From contig JABTUW010000006.1 of assembly GCA_015075185.1 (NCBI GenBank), positions 496,001 to 560,000 of the forward strand: DNA of 64,000 nt, given 5' to 3'. Below, one piece after another: positions 8,037 through 16,926 of this stretch. A program made the translations under genes and the position numbers. Below the pieces are notes generated by a model, which did no database searches, was not told the origin of the DNA, and worked only from the letters and a program-made list of their open reading frames with translations. Source of the stretch: Anaerolineales bacterium (GTDB lineage Bacteria; Chloroflexota; Anaerolineae; 4572-78; J111). How positions within the stretch are numbered: position 1 is the first letter of the stretch; each line of letters begins with the position of its first letter.

Positions 8037-9587
8037 ATGCACGAGGCCGTAAATTATTGTCTGAATCTAAACGAGGCGAGCATTGACTTTTTGCGCCTTA
8101 TTGAGGCCCAAATGAGCATTGTGGCTGATCTCAGCCGGGCTGATATTCTATTGTATGCCCGCAAGTCGGAGCAAGAGGCGATCGCTCTGGCCCACGCGCA
8201 GCCCCACTCTCTGGCTCATGTTTACAACAAAAGCCGGGAAGGCTATATCATTACCAACAAAACCCGGCCCGAAGTGATGCAGACCTTGCTGACCGGCCGG
8301 CATCAGAAAGAATACCGCAGCTTTATCGCCGAAGGAGCGCCAGTCGTCAGGCAGGCGCTGCCGGTTCTGTACCCGCCGCCGCTGGCTGCTTTTAGCTCCG
8401 CCGGCGAGACCAGCGAACAGCCGCGAGTCATAGCCGCGTTGATTATCGTCACCAATTTGATCGAGCATGAGCGCCACCGGCTGCGCAGCCGGGTTTTTCA
8501 GCAGGCCCTGAAAAGATTGCAGGTAATGGTTTCGTACGGCCAGGTTCTCGGGGCGGAGGCGTTAACTCCTTTTGGGGAGCAGGATGGAATTATTTTTGTG
8601 GATAGCTTGGGGATGGTGCAGTACGCCAGCGGAATTGCTTTAAACCTTTACCGCCGCCTGGGTTATAAGGAAAATATCGTAAAACGCCGCCTGGCTGATC
8701 TGGATACTGCGGATGAGGAAATCCGGCAGACGGCTTTAACTCAAAATCGCTGCCTGGAACGTGAAACCAAAGAAGGAGATCGTTATTGGGTGCGCAAAGC
8801 CCTGCCCCTGGAGACTTACTCCCCTGGCCGGCGGCCCTGGTCAGACTCCTTTAAACGCGGCAGGCTGGTTGGAAAAGAAGATGGAATGATCATCGCTTTC
8901 CATGATGCGACGGAGAGCCGGCGGCAGGATCAGGAAATTCGGGTCAAAAATGCCATGATCCAGGAAGTCCATCACCGGGTCAAGAACAACCTGCAAACCA
9001 TTGCCGGGCTGTTACGCATGCAAGCCCGGCGGGTTAAATCTGAAGAGGCCCGCCAGATTCTGGATGAAACACTCAATCGAATTCTAAGCATCGCCGTTAT
9101 CCACGAATTTCTGTCCAATGAAAATTCCAATATCATCAATATCAAAGAGGTCAGCCACCGGATTGTGGCCCAGTTTCGGCAGGGAATGCTTAATCCCGAA
9201 AAAGAGATTTGCCTCGAATTAGTGGGCGAGCCGATTTATCTCCCGGCGCGGCAGGCCACCGCCTGTTCATTAATTATCAATGAGTTGTTGCAGAATGCGA
9301 TTGAGCATGGCTTTGAACATAAACAAAAGGGATTTGTTCGGGTAAATTTGGCAGATGAGGGCGATCAGGTTATCATCACTGTCGCCGATAACGGCGATGG
9401 CTTGCCCTCCGACTTTAAATTAGACCAAGGCGACAGCCTGGGCTTTCACATTGTAAAAATTTTGGTTGAAGAGGACCTGAAGGGCCAGCTTCAACTGGAA
9501 AACGGCAACGGCTTGGCCGTCACCGTAAAATTCCCTAAAATCTTATTCAGAGGTGAGGAAGGGTGGAAAGAACACGCGTCATTATAG
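8037..9587 (+). CDS. pdtaS: PdtaS-like sensor histidine kinase (HisKA_2)
   Basis: 516 residues. The N-terminal ~140 residues match the GAF-like histidine_kinase_N sensor region (EASIDFLRLIEAQMSIVADLSRADILLYA). A PAS-like segment follows (QDGIIFVDSLGMVQYASG), then the HisKA_2 dimerisation helix with phospho-acceptor in EVHHRVKNNLQTI, and a HATPase domain with N-box INELLQNAIEH and DNGDGLP. No membrane helix is visible, so the kinase is cytosolic. The regulator gene overlaps its 3' end by 25 nt. In Actinobacteria this pair senses a cytosolic cue and controls RNA anti-termination through ANTAR; the signal here is unknown. Symbol by similarity. Confidence 0.87.
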   Translation: MHEAVNYCLNLNEASIDFLRLIEAQMSIVADLSRADILLYARKSEQEAIALAHAQPHSLAHVYNKSREGYIITNKTRPEVMQTLLTGRHQKEYRSFIAEGAPVVRQALPVLYPPPLAAFSSAGETSEQPRVIAALIIVTNLIEHERHRLRSRVFQQALKRLQVMVSYGQVLGAEALTPFGEQDGIIFVDSLGMVQYASGIALNLYRRLGYKENIVKRRLADLDTADEEIRQTALTQNRCLERETKEGDRYWVRKALPLETYSPGRRPWSDSFKRGRLVGKEDGMIIAFHDATESRRQDQEIRVKNAMIQEVHHRVKNNLQTIAGLLRMQARRVKSEEARQILDETLNRILSIAVIHEFLSNENSNIINIKEVSHRIVAQFRQGMLNPEKEICLELVGEPIYLPARQATACSLIINELLQNAIEHGFEHKQKGFVRVNLADEGDQVIITVADNGDGLPSDFKLDQGDSLGFHIVKILVEEDLKGQLQLENGNGLAVTVKFPKILFRGEEGWKEHASL

Positions 9588-10150
9588 CGGATGATGAGTC
9601 TATCGTTAGGACAGATTTAAAAGAGATGTTGACTACGCTGAACTACCTGGTAGTGGGTGAGGTTGGCGACGGGCAGAGCGCGGTCAATTTGGCCCGCGAG
9701 TTAAAACCCGATGTGGTGTTGATGGATATTAAAATGCCCGATATGGACGGCATCGAGGCCGCCAAAATTTTAACCGAAGAACAAATTGCGCCGGTGGTCC
9801 TGCTGACGGCTTACAGCCAAAAAGATTTGGTGGATCGAGCCAAGGAAGCCGGGGTGGTGGGCTATCTGGTTAAGCCCTTCCGTGAGGCGGACCTGCTGCC
9901 TGCCATCGAGGTAGCCCTGGCCCGCTTCGGCGAGTTCAAGCAGATGAATCAGGAGGTCCACGATTTGCAGGATGCGTTGGAGACCCGCAAATTGGTGGAT
10001 CGGGCCAAAGGTATTTTGATGGATGCGCAGGGCCTGGAAGAGCAAGAAGCCTTCCGCCGTATCCAGAAAATGAGCATGAACACGCGCAAGCCGATGAAAG
10101 AAGTGGCCGAGGCGATTATCCTCGCCCACAAAGCCGGGCAGGGGGAATAG
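9563..10150 (+). CDS. pdtaR: PdtaR-like response regulator with ANTAR domain
   Basis: 195 residues from GTG 9563, inside the kinase gene. The receiver domain has DD at the N-terminus (IIADDES), phospho-acceptor in VVLMDIKMPDMDG and Lys in LVKPF. A short coiled coil leads into a C-terminal ANTAR domain (LVDRAKGILMDAQGLEEQEAF, then IQKMSMNTRKPMKEVAEAII). ANTAR domains bind paired hairpins in nascent mRNA and prevent termination. The overlapping kinase is the expected partner. Candidate RNA targets would be double hairpins with A-rich hexaloops; I found none with confidence in this window. Confidence 0.9.
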   Translation: MERTRVIIADDESIVRTDLKEMLTTLNYLVVGEVGDGQSAVNLARELKPDVVLMDIKMPDMDGIEAAKILTEEQIAPVVLLTAYSQKDLVDRAKEAGVVGYLVKPFREADLLPAIEVALARFGEFKQMNQEVHDLQDALETRKLVDRAKGILMDAQGLEEQEAFRRIQKMSMNTRKPMKEVAEAIILAHKAGQGE

Positions 10151-10154
10151 AGGA

Positions 10155-10214
10155 GGGGAGGATTGGAAGGCTGGAAGGTTGGTTAAAAGATTTTCCAGCC
10201 TTCCAGCCCTCCCC
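10155..10214. repeat. Octamer-type inverted repeat between pdtaR and nadE
   Basis: GGAAGGCTGGAA at 10165-10176 pairs perfectly with TTCCAGCCTTCC at 10193-10204; pairing resumes outside the core (GGGGAGG against CCTCCCC). The arms are tandem TGGAAGGC-type octamers. It fills most of the 82-bp gap between the two genes. Confidence 0.75.
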
Positions 10215-10232
10215 CCCTTCCAGTAGTACAAG

Positions 10233-11987
10233 ATGACACTCCTTAGAATCGCCCTGGCCCAGATCAATGTTACCGTCGGCGATGTTCAGGGCAATACGTC
10301 GAAAGTAAAAGAATACCTGGAAAAAGCCAGGGCGGCCCAGGCGGCGATTGTCCTGTTCCCGGAGCTGACCTTGGCCGGGTATCCGCCCGAAGACTTACTG
10401 CTCAAGCCCGGTTTTGCCGCCGCTAATTGGGCCGCTCTGCAAAGCCTGCTCCCTCATACGGTTGGATTGACAGCGGTGGTCGGCTTTGTGGACCGGCAGG
10501 ATGACCTGTTCAATGCGGCGGCGGTCCTGCACGATGGGCAGTTGGCCGGTATTTACCACAAATCCCTCCTGCCCAACTATGCCGTTTTTGATGAGGATCG
10601 GTACTTTGCCCAGGGTGACACGCCCATTCTGTTTAACCTGCCGGCGACAAGTTCAGATATATCCCCCAAAAAAGAAATCTGTTTCGGGGTGAGCGTCTGT
10701 GAAGACATCTGGTATCCGGCCGGCCCGCCCGAAGCCCAGGCGGCTGCCGGAGCCGAACTACTGCTCAATATTTCGGCTTCACCCTATCAGAGCGGCAAAA
10801 TAAAAAGCCGGGAGCGCATGCTGGCGACCCGCGCCGCCGATAACGTGGCTCTCGTTGCCTTTTGCAACCTGGTGGGCGGGCAGGATGAGCTGGTTTTTGA
10901 TGGCAGCAGTGTTATCTTTGATGAACGGGGCAACTTGCTGGCCCGGGGCAAATCTTTTGCCGAAGATTTGGTGCTGGCCGAGGTCAATATCGGCAATGTT
11001 TTCCGCCAGCGCTTGCGCGACCCCCGCCGGCGTAAAGATGGCCTGGCGGAAATTTACGGCGACCGTTTTCAGCGCATCTCACTCTCGCCTCATGAGTCCT
11101 CTGCGCCTCTTCGCCTCATCACCTCTCTCGCCTCCCCGCTTGAGCCGGTTGAAGAAGTCTACCAGGCTTTGGTGCTGGGGACGCGGGATTACGTCCGCAA
11201 GAACGGCTTCAGCAAAGTGACCCTGGGCTTGTCCGGGGGAGTGGACAGCTCCCTGGTCGCGGCCATCGCCGTGGATGCTTTGAGCGCGGAAAATGTCATT
11301 GGCGTCTCCATGCCGTCACGCTATTCGTCGGACCATTCCAAGAGCGACGCCGTGGAGTTGGCCCGGCGGTTAGGGATTCGCTTGGAGGTGATTGCCATCG
11401 AGCCGGTCTATCAAGCCTATCTGGACATGCTGGCCGATGTCTTTACCGGAACCAATCCCAATGAAGCTGAAGAAAATTTGCAGAGCCGGGCCAGGGGCAA
11501 TACCCTCATGGCTTTGAGTAACAAATTCGGCTGGCTGGTGCTGACCACCGGCAACAAAAGCGAAATGGCTGTCGGCTATGCCACCATTTACGGTGATATG
11601 GCCGGCGGTTTTGCTGTGATCAAAGATGTCCCCAAAACGCTGGTTTATGCCTTGTGCCAGTATCGCAATGAAAAAATCGGCGAGGTGATCCCTGAAAGTG
11701 TGCTGACCAAGCCTCCCTCGGCAGAACTGCGGCCCAACCAAAAAGATACCGACTCGCTGCCGGAGTACGACATTTTGGATGGCATCCTGGCCGCTTATGT
11801 GGAAGAGGATTACAGCGTGGCTGAGATTGTCGCCTTAGGCTTTGACGAAGCTACGGTGCGCCGGGTTATTCGCATGGTGGACCGCAACGAGTACAAGCGC
11901 CGCCAGGGACCTCCCGGCCCCAAAATTACCACCAAGGCTTTTGGCAAAGATCGCCGCCTGCCGATAACCAATCGCTACACCGGCTAA
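10233..11987 (+). CDS. nadE: Glutamine-dependent NAD+ synthase
   Basis: Makes NAD+ from deamido-NAD+, ATP and glutamine. The N-terminal nitrilase-type glutaminase (~1-270) has the catalytic triad in FPELTLAGYPPEDLL (Glu), YHKSLLPNYAVFDEDRYF (Lys) and FGVSVCEDIWYP (Cys). The C-terminal synthetase has the P-loop LGLSGGVDSSLVA, then TTGNKSEMAVGYATIYGDMAGGFA and KPPSAELRPNQKDTDSLPEY. The length of 584 residues is normal for the two-domain form. ATG 10233 has no clear Shine-Dalgarno. A good terminator follows at 12019. Confidence 0.96.
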   Translation: MTLLRIALAQINVTVGDVQGNTSKVKEYLEKARAAQAAIVLFPELTLAGYPPEDLLLKPGFAAANWAALQSLLPHTVGLTAVVGFVDRQDDLFNAAAVLHDGQLAGIYHKSLLPNYAVFDEDRYFAQGDTPILFNLPATSSDISPKKEICFGVSVCEDIWYPAGPPEAQAAAGAELLLNISASPYQSGKIKSRERMLATRAADNVALVAFCNLVGGQDELVFDGSSVIFDERGNLLARGKSFAEDLVLAEVNIGNVFRQRLRDPRRRKDGLAEIYGDRFQRISLSPHESSAPLRLITSLASPLEPVEEVYQALVLGTRDYVRKNGFSKVTLGLSGGVDSSLVAAIAVDALSAENVIGVSMPSRYSSDHSKSDAVELARRLGIRLEVIAIEPVYQAYLDMLADVFTGTNPNEAEENLQSRARGNTLMALSNKFGWLVLTTGNKSEMAVGYATIYGDMAGGFAVIKDVPKTLVYALCQYRNEKIGEVIPESVLTKPPSAELRPNQKDTDSLPEYDILDGILAAYVEEDYSVAEIVALGFDEATVRRVIRMVDRNEYKRRQGPPGPKITTKAFGKDRRLPITNRYTG

Positions 11988-12018
11988 CTTCCCGGTTTTA
12001 ACTCCAGAAAACAAAAAC

Positions 12019-12047
12019 GCTCGGCTTTGACCGAGCATTTTTATTTT
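12019..12047 (+). terminator. Terminator of nadE
   Basis: GCTCGG (12019-12024) and CCGAGC (12031-12036) form a stem with a six-base loop, followed by a T-rich tract (ATTTTTATTTT). Confidence 0.8.
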
Positions 12048-12051
12048 GCAT

Positions 12052-12123
12052 GGGCCCTGTAGGGATCGAACCTACGACCAACCGGTTATGAGCCGGCCGC
12101 TCTAACCGCTGAGCTAAGGGCCC
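12052..12123 (-). tRNA. tRNA with CAT anticodon, probably tRNA-Ile2
   Basis: 72 nt. The acceptor GGGCCCT pairs with AGGGCCC; D arm GCTC/GAGC; T arm GTAGG-TTCGATC-CCTAC. The anticodon loop is CTCATAA (CAT). The start GGGCCCTTAGCTCAG and the TTGGTCG variable region follow E. coli tRNA-Ile2 rather than elongator tRNA-Met, so C34 is probably modified to lysidine by TilS to read AUA. No 3' CCA is encoded. The Ile2 identity is inferred from sequence resemblance. Confidence 0.88.
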
Positions 12124-12133
12124 AATAAAAAAA

Positions 12134-12203
12134 GCGGGCAACGGGGCTCGAACCCGTGTAACTAGCTTGGAAGGCTAGGGCTTTACCACTAAGCTATGCC
12201 CGC
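12134..12203 (-). tRNA. tRNA-Gly (TCC)
   Basis: 70 nt. The acceptor GCGGGCA pairs with TGCCCGC; anticodon stem CTAGC/GCTAG with loop CTTCCAA gives anticodon TCC; T arm ACGGG-TTCGAGC-CCCGT. CCA is not encoded. It is 10 bp from the preceding tRNA and probably in the same transcript. Confidence 0.95.
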
Positions 12204-12328
12204 ATAGTATTATTAATTATATCCAATTAAGGGTTGGTGTAAAATTTTGGACCTGCCCCGAAATTTAGGTGGTCCTATAGGACAAGCCACTTATCCCCCA
12301 TTACTTTTGTAACTGCTCAGGCTAAAGT

Positions 12329-12398
12329 TGACTGGCACTTGGTTAGCTCTAAGCTTCGCTGTTTTCAAGCGTCTTACCAACGAGCAAAGTGCCAGTCA
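12329..12398. repeat. Inverted repeat TGACTGGCACTT / AAGTGCCAGTCA
   Basis: Perfect 12-bp arms at 12329-12340 and 12387-12398; the interior adds TTGGTTA/TTACCAA-type pairing. A shorter relative sits at 44996-45022. It lies at the 3' end of the minus-strand receiver gene and could end its transcript. Confidence 0.7.
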
Positions 12399-12422
12399 CC
12401 TGAGTAGTTCGCGTGTCCTACG

Positions 12423-12815
12423 TTACTTTTTAAGATTGAGCTGTTCTTTGATTTCGGCGTCAATCTTGCGAATATCAGGCGGCTTGGTGATGAACTTATT
12501 AGCCCCGACCTGCTTGCACAAATCCCGAGTCTTGGCATCGGTAAAAGCCGATAAGACGAATATGGGGATATTGGCCGTGGCTGGATTGCCGCGTAAAATC
12601 TGGATGGCCTGATCCCCACTCATCACGGGCATGCGCATGTCCATCAAAATAATATCGGGCAGCCAGCTTTCGGCTTTCTCGACACCCTGCTTGCCGTTAT
12701 CGGCACAAGCCACCTCGTAGCCCAGTATTTGCAGCATTTGGGCTAAAGATAACTGCAAGGTTTTATCGTCTTCCACATACAGGACACGAATAGGGATAGT
12801 AGTGTTGCTGGACAT
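12423..12815 (-). CDS. Single-domain response regulator (CheY-like)
   Basis: 130 residues, receiver domain only. The acidic pair is in VLYVEDDK, phospho-acceptor in IILMDMRMPVMSG, Thr/Ser in FVLSAFTD, and Lys in FITKPPD. ATG 12815 has GGAGAG 8 nt upstream. No kinase is adjacent; it is flanked by tRNA genes. Such stand-alone receivers act by protein-protein contact or phosphorelay. The partner is unknown. Confidence 0.9.
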   Translation of the reverse strand: MSSNTTIPIRVLYVEDDKTLQLSLAQMLQILGYEVACADNGKQGVEKAESWLPDIILMDMRMPVMSGDQAIQILRGNPATANIPIFVLSAFTDAKTRDLCKQVGANKFITKPPDIRKIDAEIKEQLNLKK

Positions 12816-12858
12816 CGGAACACTCTCCAGGATGTAGTTGTTAAGCCGGATGTTCTGT

Positions 12859-12932
12859 CGGGGTGGGCGGATTCGAACCGCCGACCTCTTGGTCCCAAAC
12901 CAAGCGCTCTAACCGGGCTGAGCTACACCCCG
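12859..12932 (-). tRNA. tRNA-Pro (TGG)
   Basis: 74 nt. The acceptor CGGGGTG pairs with CACCCCG; anticodon stem CTTGG/CCAAG with loop TTTGGGA gives TGG; T arm GGCGG-TTCGAAT-CCGCC. CCA is not encoded. It lies between the TolB-like gene and the receiver gene on the same strand. Confidence 0.95.
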
Positions 12933-12972
12933 AATTTGGCTAAAGTATACTCTAAATCATTCTATAAATCAA

Positions 12973-15216
12973 TTATCGCGCCCACCAGATTTGAGCTAAC
13001 AGCCAATCCGGCAGGTTATTACCGTCCCAGGGCGTTATCTTAACCGGCGTCCCGCCTGCCGCGCTGACCACATAAATCGCCCAACCGCCCCCCCCATCCG
13101 AAACATAGGCAATTTGCGAGCCGTCGGGGGACCAGGCCGGCAAGCCGTCTTGACCGGGTGAAGTAGTAATTTGGCGAGGGGCGCTGCCAGCGGTATTGAT
13201 GGTATAAATATCCCAATTGCCCCCCTGGGTGGACATGTAAGCCAGTTGTGACCCATCCGGCGAAAAATCGGGGGAGCGGTCGCTTTCGTGGTTGGTCAGG
13301 CGGGTGGCTTCCCCGCCGTCGAAGGGAACAACATAAATACCGGGATTGTTACCGACGGGGTCGGTGCCCTGGTAGGCAATCAAGTTGGTAGATGACCAGT
13401 CGGGGGTGCGGCCGTCTCTTAAAATGATGGGATCACTTTTGCCGTCGGCAAAGCCCAGGAGAACCTGCCAGCGGCCTGTGCCTGGCTCTTGGGCCGGAAA
13501 GATGAAGCGGCTGCTGTCGCTGCCCCAGCGCGGCAAAATATGGCGTTGAAATTGAGTAATTCGGGCATCCTCGCCGCTGGTCAAATCAAAACGGTGAAAC
13601 CCCTCGGCGTCCAGCAGCTCGGAATGGTAGACCAGCCAGCGCCCATCCGGGCTAACCGCCGGCATCGTGCCGTTAATGACGACCAGCTTGGGAGTACCTC
13701 CGCTGGCTGGCACGGCCAGAATCTCCCAGCGCGCCTCAGCCGGGTTAAAGGCTGAAAAGTAGATCAGGCCGCTGCCCCCCCCAGCAGGTGCAGCCGGCTT
13801 GGCGGCGGTAGTTGACGTGACATTAGAAGTGGCGGCAACAGAGGCCGAGCCAGCGGCGCCAGCAGGCGCGGTTGCTTGGGGCGTCACCTGTAGAGTTGAG
13901 CCGTTGGCATCGGCCACTTGCATTTGGTTGCACTGCTCCGTGCTGATCTCGGCTTTGGCCTGGAGAGCGGCGTCTGGCTCAAGACGGTTGGCAGCCAGAA
14001 ATTGTGTTTCGGCCTGGCACCACTCCTCTTGCTCCACCAACGTATCGCCGTACAGCTCATATGCGTCCAGCAGGCGCTTTTCGACATCCAGGTAAGCGGC
14101 ATCCTCGTCGTAGAGCTGGCTGAGGGCAGCAATAGCTGTTTCCTGGTCGGTCCCTTCCGTCGCTTTACCCTCGATATACCACGCGGCTTTGGTCAGCTCG
14201 ACGGTCACTTCGGGGTCAGTGGGACGTTCGGCCAGCGCCCGCTCAAAAGCCTGGAGCGCCTGGTCAATCTCATCCGGGGTAATCAATTGCAGGCCCAGTT
14301 GGTAATTGGCCGTGTAAATCAACTCAGAGACCCGTTCCGGTTGGTAATCCGGGTCGAGGTCGCGGATTTGAGCCAGGGTTTCCACCGTCTCGGCCCATTT
14401 TTTCTCTGTCACCTGAGCCTCGGCCTTTTCCATAATCGAGGCTGCTGCCGCCGTGCGTGTTTCCGAAGTGGGAGTTGGCCGGGCCTGGGTAATGCGCCGG
14501 GCTTCGCGCAGAGCCTCGCGGGCTTCGAGCAGGCCGGGGTTCAGGCTCAGCGCCAGTTCAAACTCGGCAATGGCAAGCTCCAGCGAATTGTTTTTCACAT
14601 GCTCCTGGCCCCGCTCAAAATGCGTTTGCGCTTCGGCCTGCTTGGCCGAGGTTTGTTCTTGCAGGCCATGATAGGCCCCCAGGAGACCAATCCCGCCGTA
14701 GAACAGGCCAATGCACAAAAAAATGCCCAGACAGCCCAGCAGGGTCCGGCGCTTGGTGAAGCGGCGCGGCTGCGCTTCGGCGGCCAGGTCCGCCTCGTCC
14801 TGATCATCGGCCAAATAGCCGCCGTCCTCGGCATAGTCTAAGGCTGGTTCGCCGGTTTCGTACCCGGCATAGTTGTCATAGTAGGCTGATTGACCCTCAT
14901 AGCCTTCGTCGTAGGTATTATCGCCTTGACCATATTCTCCATAATCGGCGTAGGGGTCCTGATACCCGGTGTATTCGTCTTCCAGAAACTCATCCGCTGG
15001 ACCGGCATAGTCAGGCAGGCCTGAGGAATAAGCCGGATAGGCGGCGTCATCCTCCAGGATAGAATCGAAGGAAAGTTCGCCGTAAGGCGCGGCGGACGAA
15101 ACCGGAGTCGGCTCCTCATAGAGCGGCTGCGGCTGGCCGCAATAGGGACAGACATCTTCCAGATTGCTGTAAATAGTGCCGCAGCTTTCACATTGAATGT
15201 CGAATTCGTCAGTCAT
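12973..15216 (-). CDS. Zinc-ribbon, TPR and TolB-like propeller membrane protein
   Basis: About 747 residues from ATG 15216. The order is: an N-terminal zinc ribbon (CESCGTIYS...CPYCGQ); an acidic Tyr/Asp/Gly-rich stretch; one membrane helix (LLGCLGIFLCIGLFYGGIGLLGAY); TPR-like helices (AKQAEAQTHFERGQEHVKNNSLELAIAEFELAL onward); an Ala/Thr linker; and a C-terminal TolB-type six-blade propeller with repeated SPDGSQLAYMS / SPDGSQIAYVS. The propeller should be extracytoplasmic. The substrate is unknown. The start codon directly abuts a heptamer repeat array, so no Shine-Dalgarno is visible. Confidence 0.85.
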   Translation of the reverse strand: MTDEFDIQCESCGTIYSNLEDVCPYCGQPQPLYEEPTPVSSAAPYGELSFDSILEDDAAYPAYSSGLPDYAGPADEFLEDEYTGYQDPYADYGEYGQGDNTYDEGYEGQSAYYDNYAGYETGEPALDYAEDGGYLADDQDEADLAAEAQPRRFTKRRTLLGCLGIFLCIGLFYGGIGLLGAYHGLQEQTSAKQAEAQTHFERGQEHVKNNSLELAIAEFELALSLNPGLLEAREALREARRITQARPTPTSETRTAAAASIMEKAEAQVTEKKWAETVETLAQIRDLDPDYQPERVSELIYTANYQLGLQLITPDEIDQALQAFERALAERPTDPEVTVELTKAAWYIEGKATEGTDQETAIAALSQLYDEDAAYLDVEKRLLDAYELYGDTLVEQEEWCQAETQFLAANRLEPDAALQAKAEISTEQCNQMQVADANGSTLQVTPQATAPAGAAGSASVAATSNVTSTTAAKPAAPAGGGSGLIYFSAFNPAEARWEILAVPASGGTPKLVVINGTMPAVSPDGRWLVYHSELLDAEGFHRFDLTSGEDARITQFQRHILPRWGSDSSRFIFPAQEPGTGRWQVLLGFADGKSDPIILRDGRTPDWSSTNLIAYQGTDPVGNNPGIYVVPFDGGEATRLTNHESDRSPDFSPDGSQLAYMSTQGGNWDIYTINTAGSAPRQITTSPGQDGLPAWSPDGSQIAYVSDGGGGWAIYVVSAAGGTPVKITPWDGNNLPDWLLAQIWWAR

Positions 15217-15276
15217 GATGCGTGATGCGTGATGCGTGATGCGTAAAAAAGTCACGTATCACGCATCACGTATTAT
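15217..15276. repeat. Heptamer array folding into a hairpin (GATGCGT x4)
   Basis: Four exact GATGCGT copies (15217-15244), a short A-rich spacer, then ACGTATC-ACGCATC-ACG (15254-15270), which is the complementary strand. Read on the minus strand the array runs straight into the start codon of the TolB-like gene. Confidence 0.88.
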
Positions 15277-15279
15277 CTT

Positions 15280-16866
15280 TCAAGGTTGATAATCTAATAA
15301 GATAGTTCCGGTTTCATCTGCAAGTTGGACTCGCAGCGGCCCGGTTGTCGCGGCGAAGGGCCAGCGCAGGGGCGCGGCCGGGTCGGCGTTAACCGGCTGG
15401 CTCAGGAGATTTGTCTCCCCGGCCAAAACGCTGATTGTACCGCGAGTCGGGCGGGAAACCAAAAGCGCGACCTCGCTCTGGCCGAGGGCAATGGCAGCAT
15501 GCTCGTTAGCCCAGGTCAGACCGCCCAGCCCGGCCAGCGGCCACCACCGTTCCCGCCACTCGACCGCGCCGCCAGGCGGAACGGTCACATCGTCTTCCGG
15601 CCAGAAGCCCCGGTTGGCCCCGCCCCAGAGTTCAAAATACTGCGAGGCGTCGTCGGTGTAGCTTTTATCGGGGAAAGCTGAACCGAAGGCAAAAAGCTTG
15701 TTGCCGGGCACCTGGCCTGGCTGGATCAGCCGGACCACGCCGACGTTGGTGTCGGGATTGTACGCGCCGATAAAGGGCGCATTCAGATCAGGAGCGAACG
15801 CACCCAGGTAGTTGGCCCAGTGGCGGTAGTCGCGCAAATCGGTCTGCCCGGCGACAGGCCAGGACAGCTCCTGCCGCTCGCCGGGAATGGTCCAGCCCGG
15901 CTCGCCCCGGCTGTGAACAATGACTTTATCCACCGGAATGACAAATTGGGTCTGGGGCGACATCGAAGCCGAACCCAGGGTCAGGGCGGCGTTGGTCCAG
16001 AACTGGACCGGCGCGGCCTGGGCGCTCTCGTTGACCAGCCGGGGCGCGACGGTAAAGGCGGCGCTGTCCGGCGGCAGGGTAACGCTGACCTCCGCGCCGA
16101 CCCGGCCCCCGGCCCGGTCGCTCAGGGTAATGGTCGCGCCTTCAGCGGTGACGCTGGTGGTATAGTGCCAGGGCACGCCAAAGCGGTAGCCGTGCTCGTG
16201 GGTGGGATAGGCCCACTCCATGCCGCCGGTCGCCAGCCACCAGTTGGCTTCGTAGGGCTGCAGCACGCCGTAGCGCGAGGGCTTGACGACCGGGTTGTGG
16301 TAAAAGATTTCCTGGCCGGTGGCCTTGACGACAGCGCTGTACAGGCGCCCGCCCAGATCCGGCAGAAAGGTCAGCCGCAGGTAGGGGTTTTCCAGGACGA
16401 CGCCGGTGTAGGTTTTCGGCGTTGGACCGGGACCGGCGGCTTCGTAGGCGGCGCGGTTGAAGTAAAAGACCGGGATGTTGTAGACCGGGTCAAGCTGTTC
16501 GGTCAGGAAATCCCAGATGGGATAGGTCGGCAGGGTGAGGGTAGTCATGGAAACCTGGACCGGAGAGGCGGGAGGAGGGGAGGCGAGGGTTGGGGAGGCG
16601 AGGATGCGGGAAGGCGTGGGCGGAGCAGGCAGCGGTGTAGCCGTTGGTGCAGGCGTGAGGGTGGGGGGAGCGCTGACGGGCGTGGGGTTGGGCGCGGGGG
16701 TTGAGGGTAAAGGGGTGGGGGTAGGGGTTGGCTCTAGCGTTGCTGTGGGCGGAAGGGCCGCTGCTTCGGGCGCGGCTTCGCTGCCGCAGCCCACGACCAT
16801 AAAAAGCGCCGCCAGGCTCAGGGCTATGGCGGCCAGAGAGTGCCTATGGGACAGGTGTTGCTTCAT
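15280..16866 (-). CDS. Lipoprotein with DUF5107-like (mutarotase-fold) domain
   Basis: 528 residues. Lipoprotein signal with lipobox VVGC (Cys ~27), then a Thr/Pro-rich linker to about residue 105. The next ~290 residues, beginning IWDFLTEQLDPVYNIPVFYFNR, include NPYLRLTFLPDLGGRLYSA, then GQEIFYHNPVVKP and GGMEWAYPTHEHG. This pattern resembles DUF5107/DUF4380 galactose-mutarotase-like domains, which bind carbohydrate. It probably acts outside the cell on sugars. The substrate is unknown and the family call is from memory of the motif. Confidence 0.72.
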   Translation of the reverse strand: MKQHLSHRHSLAAIALSLAALFMVVGCGSEAAPEAAALPPTATLEPTPTPTPLPSTPAPNPTPVSAPPTLTPAPTATPLPAPPTPSRILASPTLASPPPASPVQVSMTTLTLPTYPIWDFLTEQLDPVYNIPVFYFNRAAYEAAGPGPTPKTYTGVVLENPYLRLTFLPDLGGRLYSAVVKATGQEIFYHNPVVKPSRYGVLQPYEANWWLATGGMEWAYPTHEHGYRFGVPWHYTTSVTAEGATITLSDRAGGRVGAEVSVTLPPDSAAFTVAPRLVNESAQAAPVQFWTNAALTLGSASMSPQTQFVIPVDKVIVHSRGEPGWTIPGERQELSWPVAGQTDLRDYRHWANYLGAFAPDLNAPFIGAYNPDTNVGVVRLIQPGQVPGNKLFAFGSAFPDKSYTDDASQYFELWGGANRGFWPEDDVTVPPGGAVEWRERWWPLAGLGGLTWANEHAAIALGQSEVALLVSRPTRGTISVLAGETNLLSQPVNADPAAPLRWPFAATTGPLRVQLADETGTILLDYQP

Positions 16867-16926
16867 ACAGAGGGGCTATGATAGCACCAAATGAAGGGAA
16901 TGTCCAAATGGGGTATGTTTCAATTA

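Noticed and set aside
12272..12283. Perfect palindrome GTCCTATAGGAC
   Set aside because: Isolated 12-bp palindrome in an intergenic region with no second copy or associated gene start; too little to call a site.
13918..14841. Plus-strand frame of 307 codons
   Set aside because: Antisense of the TPR region of the TolB-like gene; no ribosome site and no recognisable domain.
15217..15276. Possible CRISPR from repeated GATGCGT
   Set aside because: Units are 7 bp without spacers and fold back on themselves.
15820..16704. Plus-strand frame of 294 codons rich in Gly/Arg
   Set aside because: Antisense shadow of the DUF5107-like lipoprotein gene in GC-rich sequence.
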